Below, one piece after another: positions 32,638-44,063 of a DNA stretch of 64,000 nucleotides. A model generated the notes under the pieces. That model made no database searches, was not told the DNA's origin, and saw nothing but the letters and a program-made list of their open reading frames with translations. The position numbers and the translations under genes were made by a program. Positions within the stretch are counted from its first letter, which is position 1. Every line of letters starts with the position of its first letter. Origin of the DNA: Arachis hypogaea (taxonomy: Eukaryota > Streptophyta > Magnoliopsida > Fabales > Fabaceae); assembly GCF_003086295.3 (NCBI RefSeq), contig NC_092038.1, forward strand, positions 105,183,837 to 105,247,836. The letters are read 5' to 3'.

Positions 32638-34311
32638 TGGTGCGCGAAATTGTGAACTATACTTTTTCACAACTCTCATAATCCCCGGTAATGGCTCCAA
32701 GAACTTGGTGGCTCAATACCATGGCATTACACAACTTCGCACAACTAACCAGCAAGTGCACTGGGTCGTCCAAGTAATAAACCTTACGCGAGTAAGGGTC
32801 GATCCCACGGAGATTGTTAGTATTGAAGCAAGCTATGGTCATCTTGTAAATCTTAGTCAGGCAAACTCAAATGGTAATGGTGATAAACGAAAATCAATAA
32901 GATAAAGATAGAGATACTTATGTAATTCATTGGTAGGAACTTCAGATAAGCGCATGAAGATGCCTTCCCTTCCATCTCTCTGCTTTCCTACTGTCTTCAT
33001 CCAATCCTTCTTACTCCTTTCCATGGCAAGCTCGTGTAGGGTTTCACTGTTGTCAGCAGCTACCTCCCATCCTCGCAGTGAAAGCTAATGCACACACTCT
33101 GTCACAGTGCTGCCAATCACCGGTGTGGTTCCCTCCCCTACCGGAATAGAATCCAGTGATTCTTTTGCGTCTGTCACTAACGCCCGATAGGTTACAGGTT
33201 TGAAGCACGTCACAGTCATTCAGTCATTGAATCCTACTCAGAATACCACAGACAAGGTTTAGACCTTCCGGATTCTCTTGAATGCCGCCATCAGGTCCTG
33301 CCTATACCACGAAGATTCCGATTAAAGAATCCAAGAGATATTCACTAGAGCCTCGAATGCTTGTAGAACAAGAATGGTTGTCAGTCACCTTGTTCATGGG
33401 TGAGAATGGTGATGGGCGTCAATCATCACCTTCATCAAGTTGAAGAACAAGTGATATCTTGGAACAAGAACAAGCGGAATTGAATGGAAGAACAATAGTA
33501 ATTGCATTAATACTCGAGGTACAGCAGAGCTCCACACCTTAATCTATGGTGTGTAGAAGCTCCACCGTTGAAAATACATAAGCATAAGGTCTAGGCATGG
33601 CCGAATGGCCAGCCTCCCAATGATCTAAGATCTAAAGTGATCAAAAGATATATAGATCCAAAGACCTAAAGATCCAAAGACCTCTAATACAATAGTCAAA
33701 GGTCCTACTTATAGAAAACTAGTAACCTAAGGTGTACAGAAATGAGTAAATGACATAAAAATCCACTTCCGGGCCCACTTGGTGTGTGCTTGGGCTGAGC
33801 AATGAAGCATTTTTCGTGCATAGACTCTTCTTGGAGTTAAACGCCAGCTTTAGTGCCAGTTTGGGCGTTTAACTCCCATTTGGGTGCCAGTTCCAGCGTT
33901 TAACGCTGGGATTTCCTGAGGTGACTTTGAACGCCGGTTTGGGCCATCAAATCTTGGGCAAAGTATGGACTATCATATATTGCTGGAAAGCCCAGGATGT
34001 CTACTTTCCAAAGCCGTTGAGAGCGCGCCAATTGGGCTTCTGTAGCTCCAGAAAATCCACTTCGAGTGCAGGGAGGTCAGAATCCAACAGCATCTGCAGT
34101 CCTTTTTGGTCTCAGAATCAGATTTTTGCTCAGGTCCCTCAATTTCAGCCAGAAAATACCTGAAATCACAGAAAAACACACAAACTCATAGTAAAGTCCA
34201 GAAAAGTGAATTTTAACTAAAAACTAATAAAAATATAATAAAAACTAACTAAAAGATACTAAAAACATACTAAAAACAATGCCAAAAAGTGTATAAATTA
34301 TCCGCTCATCA
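32638..34311 (-). repeat. 3' LTR of element C (type III, 1674 bp)
   Basis: Minus strand start TGATGAGCGGATAATTTATA. TATA-like TATAAGTA at 33706-33713. Contains degenerate GGCGTT palindromes (about 33828-33935) and, near the U5 end, a PBS-like fossil at 32682-32699. Confidence 0.94.
32682..32699 (-). other. PBS-like fossil inside the C LTR
   Basis: Fifteen of 18 bases match the tRNA-Asp PBS, and AAGTTCTTGG lies next to it in the same relation as at a true LTR/PBS border. The other LTR has it at 40316-40333. Confidence 0.65.
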
Positions 34312-35248
34312 CAACACCAAACTTAAATTGTTGCTTGTCCTCAAGCAACTGAAAATCAAATAAGATAAAAAGAAGAGAATATACTATAGACTCCAAATTA
34401 TCAATGAAACTTAGCTCCAAATTAGATGAGCGGGACTAGTAGCTTTTTGCCTCCGAACAGTTTTGGCATCTCACTTTATCCTTTGAAATTCAGAATGATT
34501 GGCTTCTTTAGGAACTCAGAATCCAGATAGTGTTATTGATTCTCTTAGTTAAGTATGATGATTCTTGAACACAGCTACTTATTGAGTCTTGGCCGTGGCC
34601 CAAAGCACTCTGTTTTCCAGTATTACCACCGGATACATACATGCCACAGACACATAATTGGGTGAACCTTTTCAGATTGTGACTCAGCTTTGCTAAAGTC
34701 CCCAATTAGAGGTGTCCAGGGTTCTTAAGCACACTCTTTTTGCCTTGGATCACAACTTTATTTTTTTTCTTTTTCTTTTTCTTTTTCTTTCTCTCCTTTT
34801 TTTTCGTTTTTCTCTCTCTCTCTTTTTTTTTTTTGTATTCACTGCTTTTTCTTGCTTCAAGAATCATTTTTATGATTTTTCAGATCCTCAGTAACATGTT
34901 TCCTTTTTCATCATTCTTTCAAGAGCCAACAATTTTAACATTCATGAACAACAAATTCAAAAGATATATGCACTGTTCAAGCATACATTCAGAAAACAAA
35001 AAGTGTTGTCACCACATCAAACTAATTAAGCTAGTTTTAAAGATGAATTTGAAATCCTGTACTTCTTGTTCTTTTGTGATAAAAACAGTTTTCTTTTAAG
35101 AAAGGTGATGGATTCATAGGACATTCATAACTTTAAGGCATTGATACTAAGACACTAATGATCATAAGACACAAACATGGACAAACATAAGCATAAAATT
35201 CGAAAAACAGAAGAATAAAGAACAAGGAAATCAAAGAACGGGTCCACC
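34312..35248 (-). other. 3' UTR of element C
   Basis: Holds the LTR-adjacent module (hairpin 34331-34348, motif ACACCAAACTT on plus at 34314-34324), the conserved block (34425-34745) and a T/C-rich microsatellite-like run (about 34757-34834). No gene seen. Confidence 0.7.
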
Positions 35249-35610
35249 TTAGTGATGGCGGCTCTTTCTTCCTCTTGAAGGTCCTATGGAGTGCTTGAGC
35301 TCCTCAATGTCTCTTCCTTGTCTTTGTTGCTCCTCCCTCATGATTCTTTGATCTTCTCTTAATCTCACTGAAAGGATGATGGAGTGTTCTTGATGCTCCA
35401 CCCTTAGTTGTCCCATGTTGGAACTCAATTCTCCTAGGGAGGTGTTTAGTTGCTCCCAATAGTCTTGTGGAGGAAAGTGCATCCCTTGAGGTATCTCAGG
35501 GATCTCATGATGAGGGGGTCTCTTGTTTGCTCCATCTTTTTTTTCTTAGTGATGGGCTTGAGGTCATGCCTTCTCAGTTGAACCGGCTTTGGATGCCATA
35601 AATGGTTATG
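35249..35610 (-). pseudogene. 3' ORF remnant of element C (coiled-coil end)
   Basis: A 77-codon frame at 35482-35249 has Y-W-E-Q-L-N-T-S-L-G followed by a Glu/Arg/Gln-rich helix and D-I-E-E-L-K. It aligns with the coiled-coil C-terminus of the F 3' ORF (Y-W-A-S-L-E-A-S ... E-L-Q-E-L-K). A start-like M-A-S-K-A-G lies at about 35601, but a stop follows within a dozen codons. The central domain is deleted. B carries the same scrap. Confidence 0.6.
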
Positions 35611-35631
35611 GAAAAGCAAAAAGCAATGCTT

Positions 35632-35672
35632 TTACCACACCAAACTTAAAAGGTTTGCTCGTCCTCGAGCAA
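35632..35672 (-). other. Duplicated module in element C, internal copy
   Basis: Hairpin TTGCTCG-TCCT-CGAGCAA on the plus strand at 35655-35672 with the ACCAAACTT motif beside it. Compared with A, one T-A pair is C-G on both arms, a compensatory change. Confidence 0.7.
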
Positions 35673-35947
35673 AAGTAGAAAGAAGAGAGTAGAAGTAGAA
35701 GGAATGAGGAAGAAGGGAATGGCTTTGTGTTCGGCCAAAGAGAAGGGGAGAAGTGGTGTTTAGGTTATGTGAAGATGAAGGGGTGAAGAAGGGTTTATAT
35801 ATGGGTGTTGAGGTGATTGGTGAATGGGTGAAGAAGAGAGAGGGTGGTGGGGTTGGTGGGGATCCTGTGGGGTCCACAGATCCTTAGGTGTCAAGGAAAA
35901 GTCATCCCTGCACCAAATGGCACTCAAAAACACGTTTTGAGCTAATT

Positions 35948-36120
35948 CTGGCGTTAAACACCGGGCTGGTGCCCCTTTCTGGCGTTTAACGCCAGGTTCT
36001 TGCCCCTTCCTGGCGTTTAACGCTAGTCTGGTGCCCTTTTCTGGCGTTAAACGCCCAGAATGGTGCCAGACTGGGCGTTAAACGCCCAACTGCTAGCCTC
36101 ACTGGCGTTTAAACGCCAGT
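35948..36120 (-). repeat. GGCGTT-N-AACGCC palindrome array of element C (downstream)
   Basis: About six copies between gag-PR and the 3' ORF remnant, matching the post-pol array in A, D and F. Confidence 0.88.
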
Positions 36121-36213
36121 GAGTTCTTCCTCCAGGGTGTGCTGTTTTTCTTCCTATTTTTCATTCTGTTTTTGCTTTTTTCATGGATTTTGTGACTTCT
36201 TATGATCATCAAC

Positions 36214-36235
36214 CTACAAAAAAGATAAAATAACA
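36214..36235 (-). promoter_or_regulatory. Candidate 3' splice site in element C
   Basis: On the minus strand a T-rich tract ends in TTTTTTGTAG|G (AG at 36215-36214), about 45 bases after the hairpin, as in A, D and F. Confidence 0.4.
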
Positions 36236-36258
36236 AAGAAAATAGTTAACTATAAAAC

Positions 36259-36276
36259 ATTGGGTTGCCTCCCAAC
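36259..36276 (-). other. Post-integrase-type hairpin of element C
   Basis: On the minus strand GTTGGGAGGCAACCCAAT: same loop AGGCAA with A-U and G-U pairs in the stem. It is kept although C has no integrase. Confidence 0.65.
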
Positions 36277-36324
36277 AAGCGCTTCTTTAATGTCATTAGC
36301 TTGACAGAGGACTCTCATGGAGCC

Positions 36325-38664
36325 TCACAAAAGATCAGAGCAATGTTGGGACCTCCCAACACCAAACTTAGAGTTTGAATGTGGGGGTTCAACACCAAAC
36401 TTAGAGTTTGGTTGTGGCCTCCCATCACCAAACTTAGAGTTTGACTGTGGGGGCTCTGTTTGACTCTGAGTTGAGAGAAGCTCTTCAAGCTTCCTTTCCA
36501 TGATGACAGAGGGATATCCTTGGGTCTTAAACACCAAGGATTCTTCATTCACTTGAATGATCAACTCTCCTCTATCAACATCAATCACAGCCTTTGCTGT
36601 GGCTAGGAAGGGTCTGCCAAGGATGATGGATTCATCCATGCACTTCCCAGTCTCTAGGACTATGAAATCAGTAGGGATGTAATGGTCTTCAACTTTTACC
36701 AAAACATCCTCTACAAGTCCATAGGCTTGTCTTCTTGAGTTGTCTGCCATCTCTAGTGAGATTTTTGCAGCTTGCACCTCAAAGATCCCTAATTTCTCCA
36801 TTACAGAGAGGGGCATGAGGTTTACGCTCGATCCTAAGTCACACAAGGCCTTCTTGAAGGTCATGGTGCCTATGGTACAAGGTATAGAAAACTTCCCAGG
36901 GTCCTGCCTCTTTTGAGGCAATTGCTGCCTAGACAAGTTATCCAGTTCTTTGGTGAGCAAAGGGGGTTCATCCTCCCAAGTCTCATTTCCAAATAACTTG
37001 TCATTTAGCTTCATGATTGCTCCAAGGTATTTAGCAACTTGCTCTTCAGTGACATACTCATCCTCTTCAGAAGAAGAATACTCATCAGAGCTCATGAATG
37101 GCAGAAGTAAGTCCAATGGAATCTCTATGGTCTCATCTTGAGCCTCAGATTCCCAAGGTTCCTCATTGGGGAACTCATTGGAGGTCAGTGGACGCCCAGT
37201 GAGGCCTTCCTCAGTGGCGTTCACTGCCTCTTCTTCCTCCCAGAATTTGGCCATGTTAATGGCTTTGCACTCTCCTTTTGGATTTTCTTCTGTATTGCTT
37301 GGAAGAGTACTTGGAGGGAGTTCAGTAATTTTCTTGCTCAGCTGACCCACTTGTCCTTCCAGATTTCTGATGGAGGACCTAGTTTCAGTCATGAAACTTT
37401 GAGTGGTTTTGATCAGATCAGAGACCATAGTTGCTAAGTCAGAGGTATTCTGCTTAGAACTCTCTGTCTGTTGCTGAGAAGATGATGGAAAAGGCTTGCT
37501 ATTGCTAAACCTGTTCCTTCCACCATTATTATTGTTGAAACCTTGTTGGGGTCTCTGTTGATCCTTCCATGAAAGATTTGGATGATTCCTCCATGAAGGA
37601 TTGTAGGCGTTTCCATAGGGTTCTCCCATGTAATTCACCTCTTCTATTGAAGGGTTCTCAGGATCATAAGCTTCTTCCTCAGATGAAGCTTCCTTAGTAC
37701 TGCTTGGTGCATTTTGCATCCCAGACAGACTTTGAGAAATCATATTGACTTGTTGAGTCAATATTTTATTCTGAGCCAATATGGCATTCAGAGTGTCAAT
37801 CTCAAGAACTCCTTTCTTCTGACTAGTCCCATTGTTCACAGGATTTCTTTCAGAAGTGTACATGAATTGGTTATTTGCAACCATTTCAATCAGTTCTTGA
37901 GCTTCAGTAGGCGTCTTCTTCAGATGAAGAGATCCTCCAGAAGAGCTATCCAAGGACATCTTGGACAGTTCAGAGAGACCATCATAGAAAATACCTATGA
38001 TGCTCCATTCAGAAAGCATATCAGTGGGACACTTTCTGATCAATTGTTTGTATCTTTCCCAAGCTTCATAGAGGGATTCTCCTTCCTTCTGTCTGAAGGT
38101 TTGGACTTCCACTCTAAGCTTACTCAATTTTTGAGGTGGAAAGAACTTTGCCAAGAAGGCATTGACTAGCTTTTCCCAAGAGTCCAGGCTTTCTTTAGGT
38201 TGAGAGTCCAACCATGTTCTAGCTCTGTCTCTTACAGCAAAAGGGAATAGCATCAGTCTGTAGACCTCAGGGTCAACCCCATTAGTCTTGACTGTGTCAC
38301 AGATTTGCAAGAATTCAGCTAAGAACTGATGAGGATCTTCTAATGGAAGTCCATGGAACTTGCAATTCTGTTGCATTAGAGAAACTAATTGAGGCTTAAG
38401 CTCAAAGTTGTTTGCTCCAATGGCAGGGATAGAGATGCTTCTCCCATAGAAATCGGGAGTAGGTGCAGTAAAGTCACCCAGCACCTTCCTTGCATTGTTG
38501 GCATTGTTGTTGTTTTCGGCTGCCATGTGTTCTTCTTCTTTGAAGAATTCGGTTAGGTGCTCTAAAGAGAGTTGTGCTTTGGCTTCTCTGAGCTTCCTCT
38601 TCAAGGTCCTTTCAGGTTCAGGATCAGTTTCAACAAGAATGCCTTTGTCCTTGCTTCTGCTCAT
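36325..38664 (-). CDS. Element C gag-protease polyprotein (intact frame)
   Basis: The 779 codons start at ATG 38664 (M-S-R-S-K-D-K-G). Residues of about 75-260 are the gag domain (W-L-D-S-Q-P, F-F-P-P-Q-K-L, E-S-L-Y-E-A-W-E-R-Y). An Asn/Gln-rich middle and an acidic linker follow. The aspartic protease has D-L-G-S with Asp 609 (36838-36840) and I-I-L-G-R-P-F-L-A. No zinc knuckle is visible. The tail has three S-N-S-K-F-G repeats, encoded by copies of the noncoding motif CTAAGTTTGGTG. No RT follows; the hairpin lies about 50 bases downstream. It is intact, so this element could supply its own gag but needs RT and integrase in trans. Confidence 0.92.
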   Translation of the reverse strand: MSRSKDKGILVETDPEPERTLKRKLREAKAQLSLEHLTEFFKEEEHMAAENNNNANNARKVLGDFTAPTPDFYGRSISIPAIGANNFELKPQLVSLMQQNCKFHGLPLEDPHQFLAEFLQICDTVKTNGVDPEVYRLMLFPFAVRDRARTWLDSQPKESLDSWEKLVNAFLAKFFPPQKLSKLRVEVQTFRQKEGESLYEAWERYKQLIRKCPTDMLSEWSIIGIFYDGLSELSKMSLDSSSGGSLHLKKTPTEAQELIEMVANNQFMYTSERNPVNNGTSQKKGVLEIDTLNAILAQNKILTQQVNMISQSLSGMQNAPSSTKEASSEEEAYDPENPSIEEVNYMGEPYGNAYNPSWRNHPNLSWKDQQRPQQGFNNNNGGRNRFSNSKPFPSSSQQQTESSKQNTSDLATMVSDLIKTTQSFMTETRSSIRNLEGQVGQLSKKITELPPSTLPSNTEENPKGECKAINMAKFWEEEEAVNATEEGLTGRPLTSNEFPNEEPWESEAQDETIEIPLDLLLPFMSSDEYSSSEEDEYVTEEQVAKYLGAIMKLNDKLFGNETWEDEPPLLTKELDNLSRQQLPQKRQDPGKFSIPCTIGTMTFKKALCDLGSSVNLMPLSVMEKLGIFEVQAAKISLEMADNSRRQAYGLVEDVLVKVEDHYIPTDFIVLETGKCMDESIILGRPFLATAKAVIDVDRGELIIQVNEESLVFKTQGYPSVIMERKLEELLSTQSQTEPPQSNSKFGDGRPQPNSKFGVEPPHSNSKFGVGRSQHCSDLL
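36358..36443 (-). repeat. Three in-frame copies of the AAGTTTGGTG motif at the end of C gag-PR
   Basis: CACCAAACTTAGAGTTTG on the plus strand at about 36358, 36391 and 36425, giving the S-N-S-K-F-G peptide repeats. Confidence 0.8.
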
Positions 38665-39328
38665 AAGAAAGAGAAGAGAACAAGAAAATGTGGAATCCTC
38701 TATGTCACAGTATAGAGATTCCTTGAGGTGTCAGAGGAAGAGAAATGGAAGACAGAGGTAGAAAATTCGAACTTATCAAAGAAGATGGAGTTCGAATTTT
38801 GCATTAAGGGATAGTGTTAGTCCATAATTAGAAGGATGTGAGAAGAAAGGAAGTAATTTTCGAAAATTTGGTAAAAGATTTTGAAAACATTTTGAAAAAC
38901 ACTAATTGATTCTCAAAAACTAAGAATAGAAAAAGAATCAATTGATTTTTGAAAAAGATTTTGAAATTAGAAATTAAAAAGATTTGATTGAAAACTTATT
39001 TTGAAAAAGATGTGATTAAAAAGATATGATTTGAAAACAATTTTAAAAGATATGATTTGAAAACAATTTGAAAAGATATGATTTTAAAAATTAATGACTT
39101 GCCTAACAAGAAAAGATATGATTCAAACATAAAACCTTCCTCAACAGAAAAGGCAAAAAATGTTCAATCAAATCATTAATTGTTAGTAAGTATCTTTGAA
39201 AAAGGAAAGAAATTGATTTTGAAAACATTTGATTGAAAAGATATGATTTGAAAAAGATTTGATTTTGAAAAACTTTGAAAACTTGAAAAAAATTGATTTT
39301 GAAAACAAAATCTTCCCCCTTTGCCATC

Positions 39329-39475
39329 CTGGCGTTAAACGCCCAGAATGGTGCACATTCTGGCGTTTAACGCCCAAAACTACACCCTTTTGGGCGTTAA
39401 ACGCCCAGCCAGGCACCCTGGCTGGCGTTTAAACGCCAGTCTGTCTTCTTCACTGGGCATTTTTGAATGCCCAGC
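39329..39475 (-). repeat. GGCGTT-N-AACGCC palindrome array in the C leader
   Basis: Five copies upstream of gag, a second array in the same element. Confidence 0.88.
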
Positions 39476-40163
39476 TTTTTCTGTGTGATTCCTCTGCAGT
39501 ATGTTCTGAATCTTCAATTCTCTGTATTATTGACTTGAAAAGGCACAAATAAAAAATATTTTTGGATTTTTAATAATAAGGAATAATTAAAATGCAACTA
39601 AAATCAAATAATAATGCATGCAAGACACCAAACTTAGCAGTTTGTATACCATTGACACTAACAAGATGAGAATGCATATAACAAAACACTCAAGTCAATA
39701 GAATTCAAAGATCAAAACAAAGAAATCATCAAGAACAACTTGAAGATCAATGAGGACACATGCATGAATGCAATAAGAATAGAAACATGCAATTGATACT
39801 AAACTTAAGATGAGACTCTAGACTCAAACAAGACATATTTTTGGATTTTATGATTTTGTAAATTTTTTTGTGCTTTTTCGAAAATTAAGTGTAAAAGAAA
39901 ATAAAGATATCAAAATTCTTAATGAGAATTCCAGGAATCATGCAATGTTAGTCTAAAGCTTTAGTCTAAAGGAATTAGACATAGCTAGCTAAGCTTCAGC
40001 AGGACATTGCATTCAAGAGCTAAATTGATGATGATCAATCAGCTTTGGTGATGATAAGAACATCACCTTGAAACACTAGAATTCATTCTTAAGAACTCTG
40101 AAGAAAAATAATACCTAATCTAAGCAACAAGATGAACCGTCAGTTGTCCATACACAAGAACAA

Positions 40164-40181
40164 TCCCCGGCAATAACACCA
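40164..40181 (-). other. Degenerate second PBS in the C leader
   Basis: TCCCCGGCAATAACACCA on plus matches 14 of 18 bases of the PBS, about 84 bases from the true one. Confidence 0.55.
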
Positions 40182-40247
40182 AAAACTTGATGTTGTTGCC
40201 GGATCTTGGCACTGATGTTACCAAAAGCTTGCTCAAAACTTGAACAA

Positions 40248-40265
40248 TCCCCGGCAACGGCGCCA
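40248..40265 (-). promoter_or_regulatory. Primer binding site of element C (tRNA-Asp type, perfect)
   Basis: Minus strand TGGCGCCGTTGCCGGGGA, six bases (AGTTTT) from the 5' LTR. Confidence 0.93.
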
Positions 40266-40271
40266 AAAACT

Positions 40272-41945
40272 TGGTGCGCGAAATTGTGAACTATACTTTT
40301 TCACAACTCTCGTAATCCCCGGTAATGGCTCCAAGAACTTGGTGGCTCAATACCATGGCATTACACAACTTCGCACAACTAACCAGCAAGTGCACTGGGT
40401 CGTCCAAGTAATAAACCTTACGCGAGTAAGGGTCGATCCCACGGAGATTGTTAGTATTGAAGCAAGCTATGGTCATCTTGTAAATCTTAGTCAGGCAAAC
40501 TCAAATGGTAATGGTGATAAACGAAAATCAATAAGATAAAGATAGAGATACTTATGTAATTCATTGGTAGGAACTTCAGATAAGCGCATGAAGATGCCTT
40601 CCCTTCCATCTCTCTGCTTTCCTACTGTCTTCATCCAATCCTTCTTACTCCTTTCCATGGCAAGCTCGTGTAGGGTTTCACTGTTGTCAGCAGCTACCTC
40701 CCATCCTCGCAGTGAAAGCTAATGCACACACTCTGTCACAGTGCTGCCAATCACCGGTGTGGTTCCCTCCCCTACCGGAATAAAATCCAGTGATTCTTTT
40801 GCGTCTGTCACTAACGCCCGATAGGTTACAGGTTTGAAGCACGTCACAGTCATTCAGTCATTGAATCCTACTCAGAATACCACAGACAAGGTTTAGACCT
40901 TCCGGATTCTCTTGAATGCCGCCATCAGGTCCTGCCTATACCACGAAGATTCCGATTAAAGAATCCAAGAGATATTCACTAGAGCCTCGAATGCTTGTAG
41001 AACAAGAATGGTTGTCAGTCACCTTGTTCATGGGTGAGAATGGTGATGGGCGTCAATCATCACCTTCATCAAGTTGAAGAACAAGTGATATCTTGGAACA
41101 AGAACAAGCGGAATTGAATGGAAGAACAATAGTAATTGCATTAATACTCGAGGTACAGCAGAGCTCCACACCTTAATCTATGGTGTGTAGAAGCTCCACC
41201 GTTGAAAATACATAAGCATAAGGTCTAGGCATGGCCGAATGGCCAGCCTCCCAATGATCTAAGATCTAAAGTGATCAAAAGATATATAGATCCAAAGACC
41301 TAAAGATCCAAAGACCTCTAATACAATAGTCAAAGGTCCTACTTATAGAAAACTAGTAACCTAAGGTGTACAGAAATGAGTAAATGACATAAAAATCCAC
41401 TTCCGGGCCCACTTGGTGTGTGCTTGGGCTGAGCAATGAAGCATTTTTCGTGCAGAGACTCTTCTTGGAGTTAAACGCCAGCTTTAGTGCCAGTTTGGGC
41501 GTTTAACTCCCATTTGGGTGCCAGTTCCAGCGTTTAACGCTGGGATTTCCTGAGGTGACTTTGAACGCCGATTTGGGCCATCAAATCTTGGGCAAAGTAT
41601 GGACTATCATATATTGCTGGAAAGCCCAGGATATCTACTTTCCAAAGCCGTTGAGAGCGCGCCAATTGGGCTTCTGTAGCTCCAGAAAATCCACTTCGAG
41701 TGCAGGGAGGTCAGAATCCAACAGCATCTGCAGTCCTTTTTGGTCTCAGAATCAGATTTTTGCTCAGGTCCCTCAATTTCAGCCAGAAAATACCTGAAAT
41801 CACAGAAAAACACACAAACTCATAGTAAAGTCCAGAAAAGTGAATTTTAACTAAAAACTAATAAAAATATAATAAAAACTAACTAAAAGATACTAAAAAC
41901 ATACTAAAAACAATGCCAAAAAGTGTATAAATTATCCGCTCATCA
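40272..41945 (-). repeat. 5' LTR of element C (type III, 1674 bp)
   Basis: Same length as 32638-34311 with about five differences seen. Followed by TSD GTCAC. Confidence 0.94.
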
Positions 41946-41950
41946 GTCAC

Positions 41951-43018
41951 CATGCCCAACCCTTGTGAATTTGAAGCTTGTCACAGTCAATCAATCCCTG
42001 AATCCTACTCGGAATACCACAGACAAGGTTTAGACTTTCTGGATTCTCAAGAATGCTGCCAATGGATTCTAGCTTATACCACGAAGATTCTGATTAAGGA
42101 ATCCAAGAGATACTCATTCAATCGAAGGTAGAACGGAGGTGGTTGTCAGGCATGCATTCATAGGTTGAGAATGGTGATGAGTGTCATGGATCATCACCTT
42201 CTTCATATTGAAGTGCGAATGAATATCTTAGATAAAAACAAGCGTGTTTGAATAGAAAACAGAAATAATTGCATTAATTCATCAAGACACAGCAGAGCTC
42301 CTCACCCCCCCAACAATAAAGTTTAGAGACTCATGCTATCAAAGAGTACAAAGTTCATATTTAAAAATGTCATGAGGTATAGAATAAATCTTTAAAAGTT
42401 GTTTAAATACTAAACTAGTAACCTAGGTTTACAAAAAATGAGTAAACTAAGATAGATAGTGCAGAAATCCACTTCTAGGGCCCACTTGGTGTGTGCTGGG
42501 GCTGAGACTTGAGCTTTTCATGTGCCTGGGCTGTTTCTAGAGTTAAACGTCAGGTTGTAACCTATTTTGGGCGTTTAACTCCAATTTGCAACCTGTTTCT
42601 GGCGTTAAACGCCAGAATAGAACATGGAACTGGCGTTAAACGCCAGTTTACGTCGTTTATCTTCGAGCAAAGTATAGACTATTATATATTGCTGGAAAGC
42701 CCTAGATGTCTATTTTCCAACCCAATTTAGAGAGTGCCAATTCGACTCTTGTAGCTCCAAAAAATCCATTCCAAGTGTAGGGAGGTCAGAATCCAACAAC
42801 ATCAGCAGTCCTTTTTTAGCCTGAATCAGATTTTGCTCAGCTCCCTCAATTTCAGCCAGAAAATACCTGAAATCATAGAAAAACACACAAACTCATAGTA
42901 AAGTCCAGAAATATGAATTTTTCCTAAAAACTAATAAAAATATACTAAAAACTAACTAAAACATACTAAAAACTACATGAAATTACCCCCAAAAAGCGTA
43001 TAAAATATCCGCTCATCA
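41951..43018 (-). repeat. D 3' LTR, proximal part
   Basis: Continues the LTR from 32637 after the C insertion. On the minus strand it starts TGATGAGCGGATATTTTATA as in A. Confidence 0.9.
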
Positions 43019-44063
43019 CATCACCAAACTTAAATTGTTGCTTGTCTCCAAGAAACTAGATAAATAAAATTGGATAAAAAAATCAAGAAGCAATAATATC
43101 TGAGAGTATTAAGTAAAGCTCAGATTCTAATTAGATGAGCGGGACTAGTAACTTTTTGCTTCCGAACAGTTTTGGCATCTCACTTTATCCTTTGAAATTT
43201 AGAATGATTGGCATCCATAGGAACTCAGAATTCATATAGTACTATTGATTCTCCTAGTTTAGTATGTTGATTCTTGAACACAGCTACTTTATGAGTCTTG
43301 GCCGTGGCCCTAAGCACTTTGTTTTCCAATATTATCACCGGATACATAAATGCCATAGACACATAACTGGGTGAACCTTTTCAGATTGTGACTTAGCTTT
43401 GCTAAATTCCCCAATTAGAGGTGTCCAGAGTTCTTAAGCACACTCTTTTACTTTGGATCACGACTTTAACCACTCAATCTCAAGCTTTTTACCTGGACCT
43501 TCATGACACAAGCACATGGTTAGGGATAGCTTGATTTAGCCGCTTAGGCCAGGATTTTATTCCTTTAGGCCCTCCTTTCCATTGATGCTCAAAGCCTTGG
43601 ATCCTTTTTGCCCTTGCCTTTTGGTTTAAGGGGCTATTGGCTTTTTCTGCTGCTCCTTTTTTTCACTGCTTTTTCTTGCTTCAAGAATCAGTTTCATGAT
43701 TTTTCAGATCATCAATAACATTTCTCTTGTTCATCATTCTTTCAAGAGCCAACAATTTTAACATTCATAAAATTTAATATAAAAAATATGCACTGTTCAG
43801 GCATTCATTCAGAAGACAAAAAGTATTGCCACCACATATAAATAATTAGAATTTTCCTTATTAAAAACTAGAAAAAATATTGCCTCCTTATTCTAAAAAT
43901 CTGCTATTTTATTCATGTTTGATGATGATGAGAAAAATAAATTATAGCTTAATTGGAGATAAATCAAAATAGAGATACTAATTAATACTACTCATATATA
44001 ACTTCTAAGGTAAATTCCTAATAAGAACAATTATCACAGAGTTAAGGCTAAGATTAGGACTCA
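43019..44063 (-). other. 3' UTR of element D
   Basis: Contains the conserved block (43130-43560) and a decayed LTR-adjacent module (ACCAAACTT, then a hairpin with one arm mutated at about 43038). No gene seen. Confidence 0.65.

Larger units (their letters stand above)
38665..40247 (-). other. Leader (5' UTR) of element C
   Basis: A/G-rich low-complexity sequence (on plus) with a palindrome array at 39329-39475 and a degenerate PBS copy at 40164-40181. No gene seen. Confidence 0.7.
32638..41945 (-). mobile_element. Element C: young non-autonomous element encoding only gag-protease
   Basis: Complete: LTRs of 1674 bp at 32638-34311 and 40272-41945 differ at about five sites by eye, and TSD GTCAC lies at 32633-32637 and 41946-41950. 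On the minus strand: perfect PBS, leader with a palindrome array, one intact 779-codon gag-PR frame, post-integrase-type hairpin, second palindrome array, 3' ORF scrap and conserved 3' UTR. RT, RNase H and integrase are absent. Its LTR is almost the same as that of F, which has a full pol, so F-like elements are candidate helpers. Confidence 0.94.
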
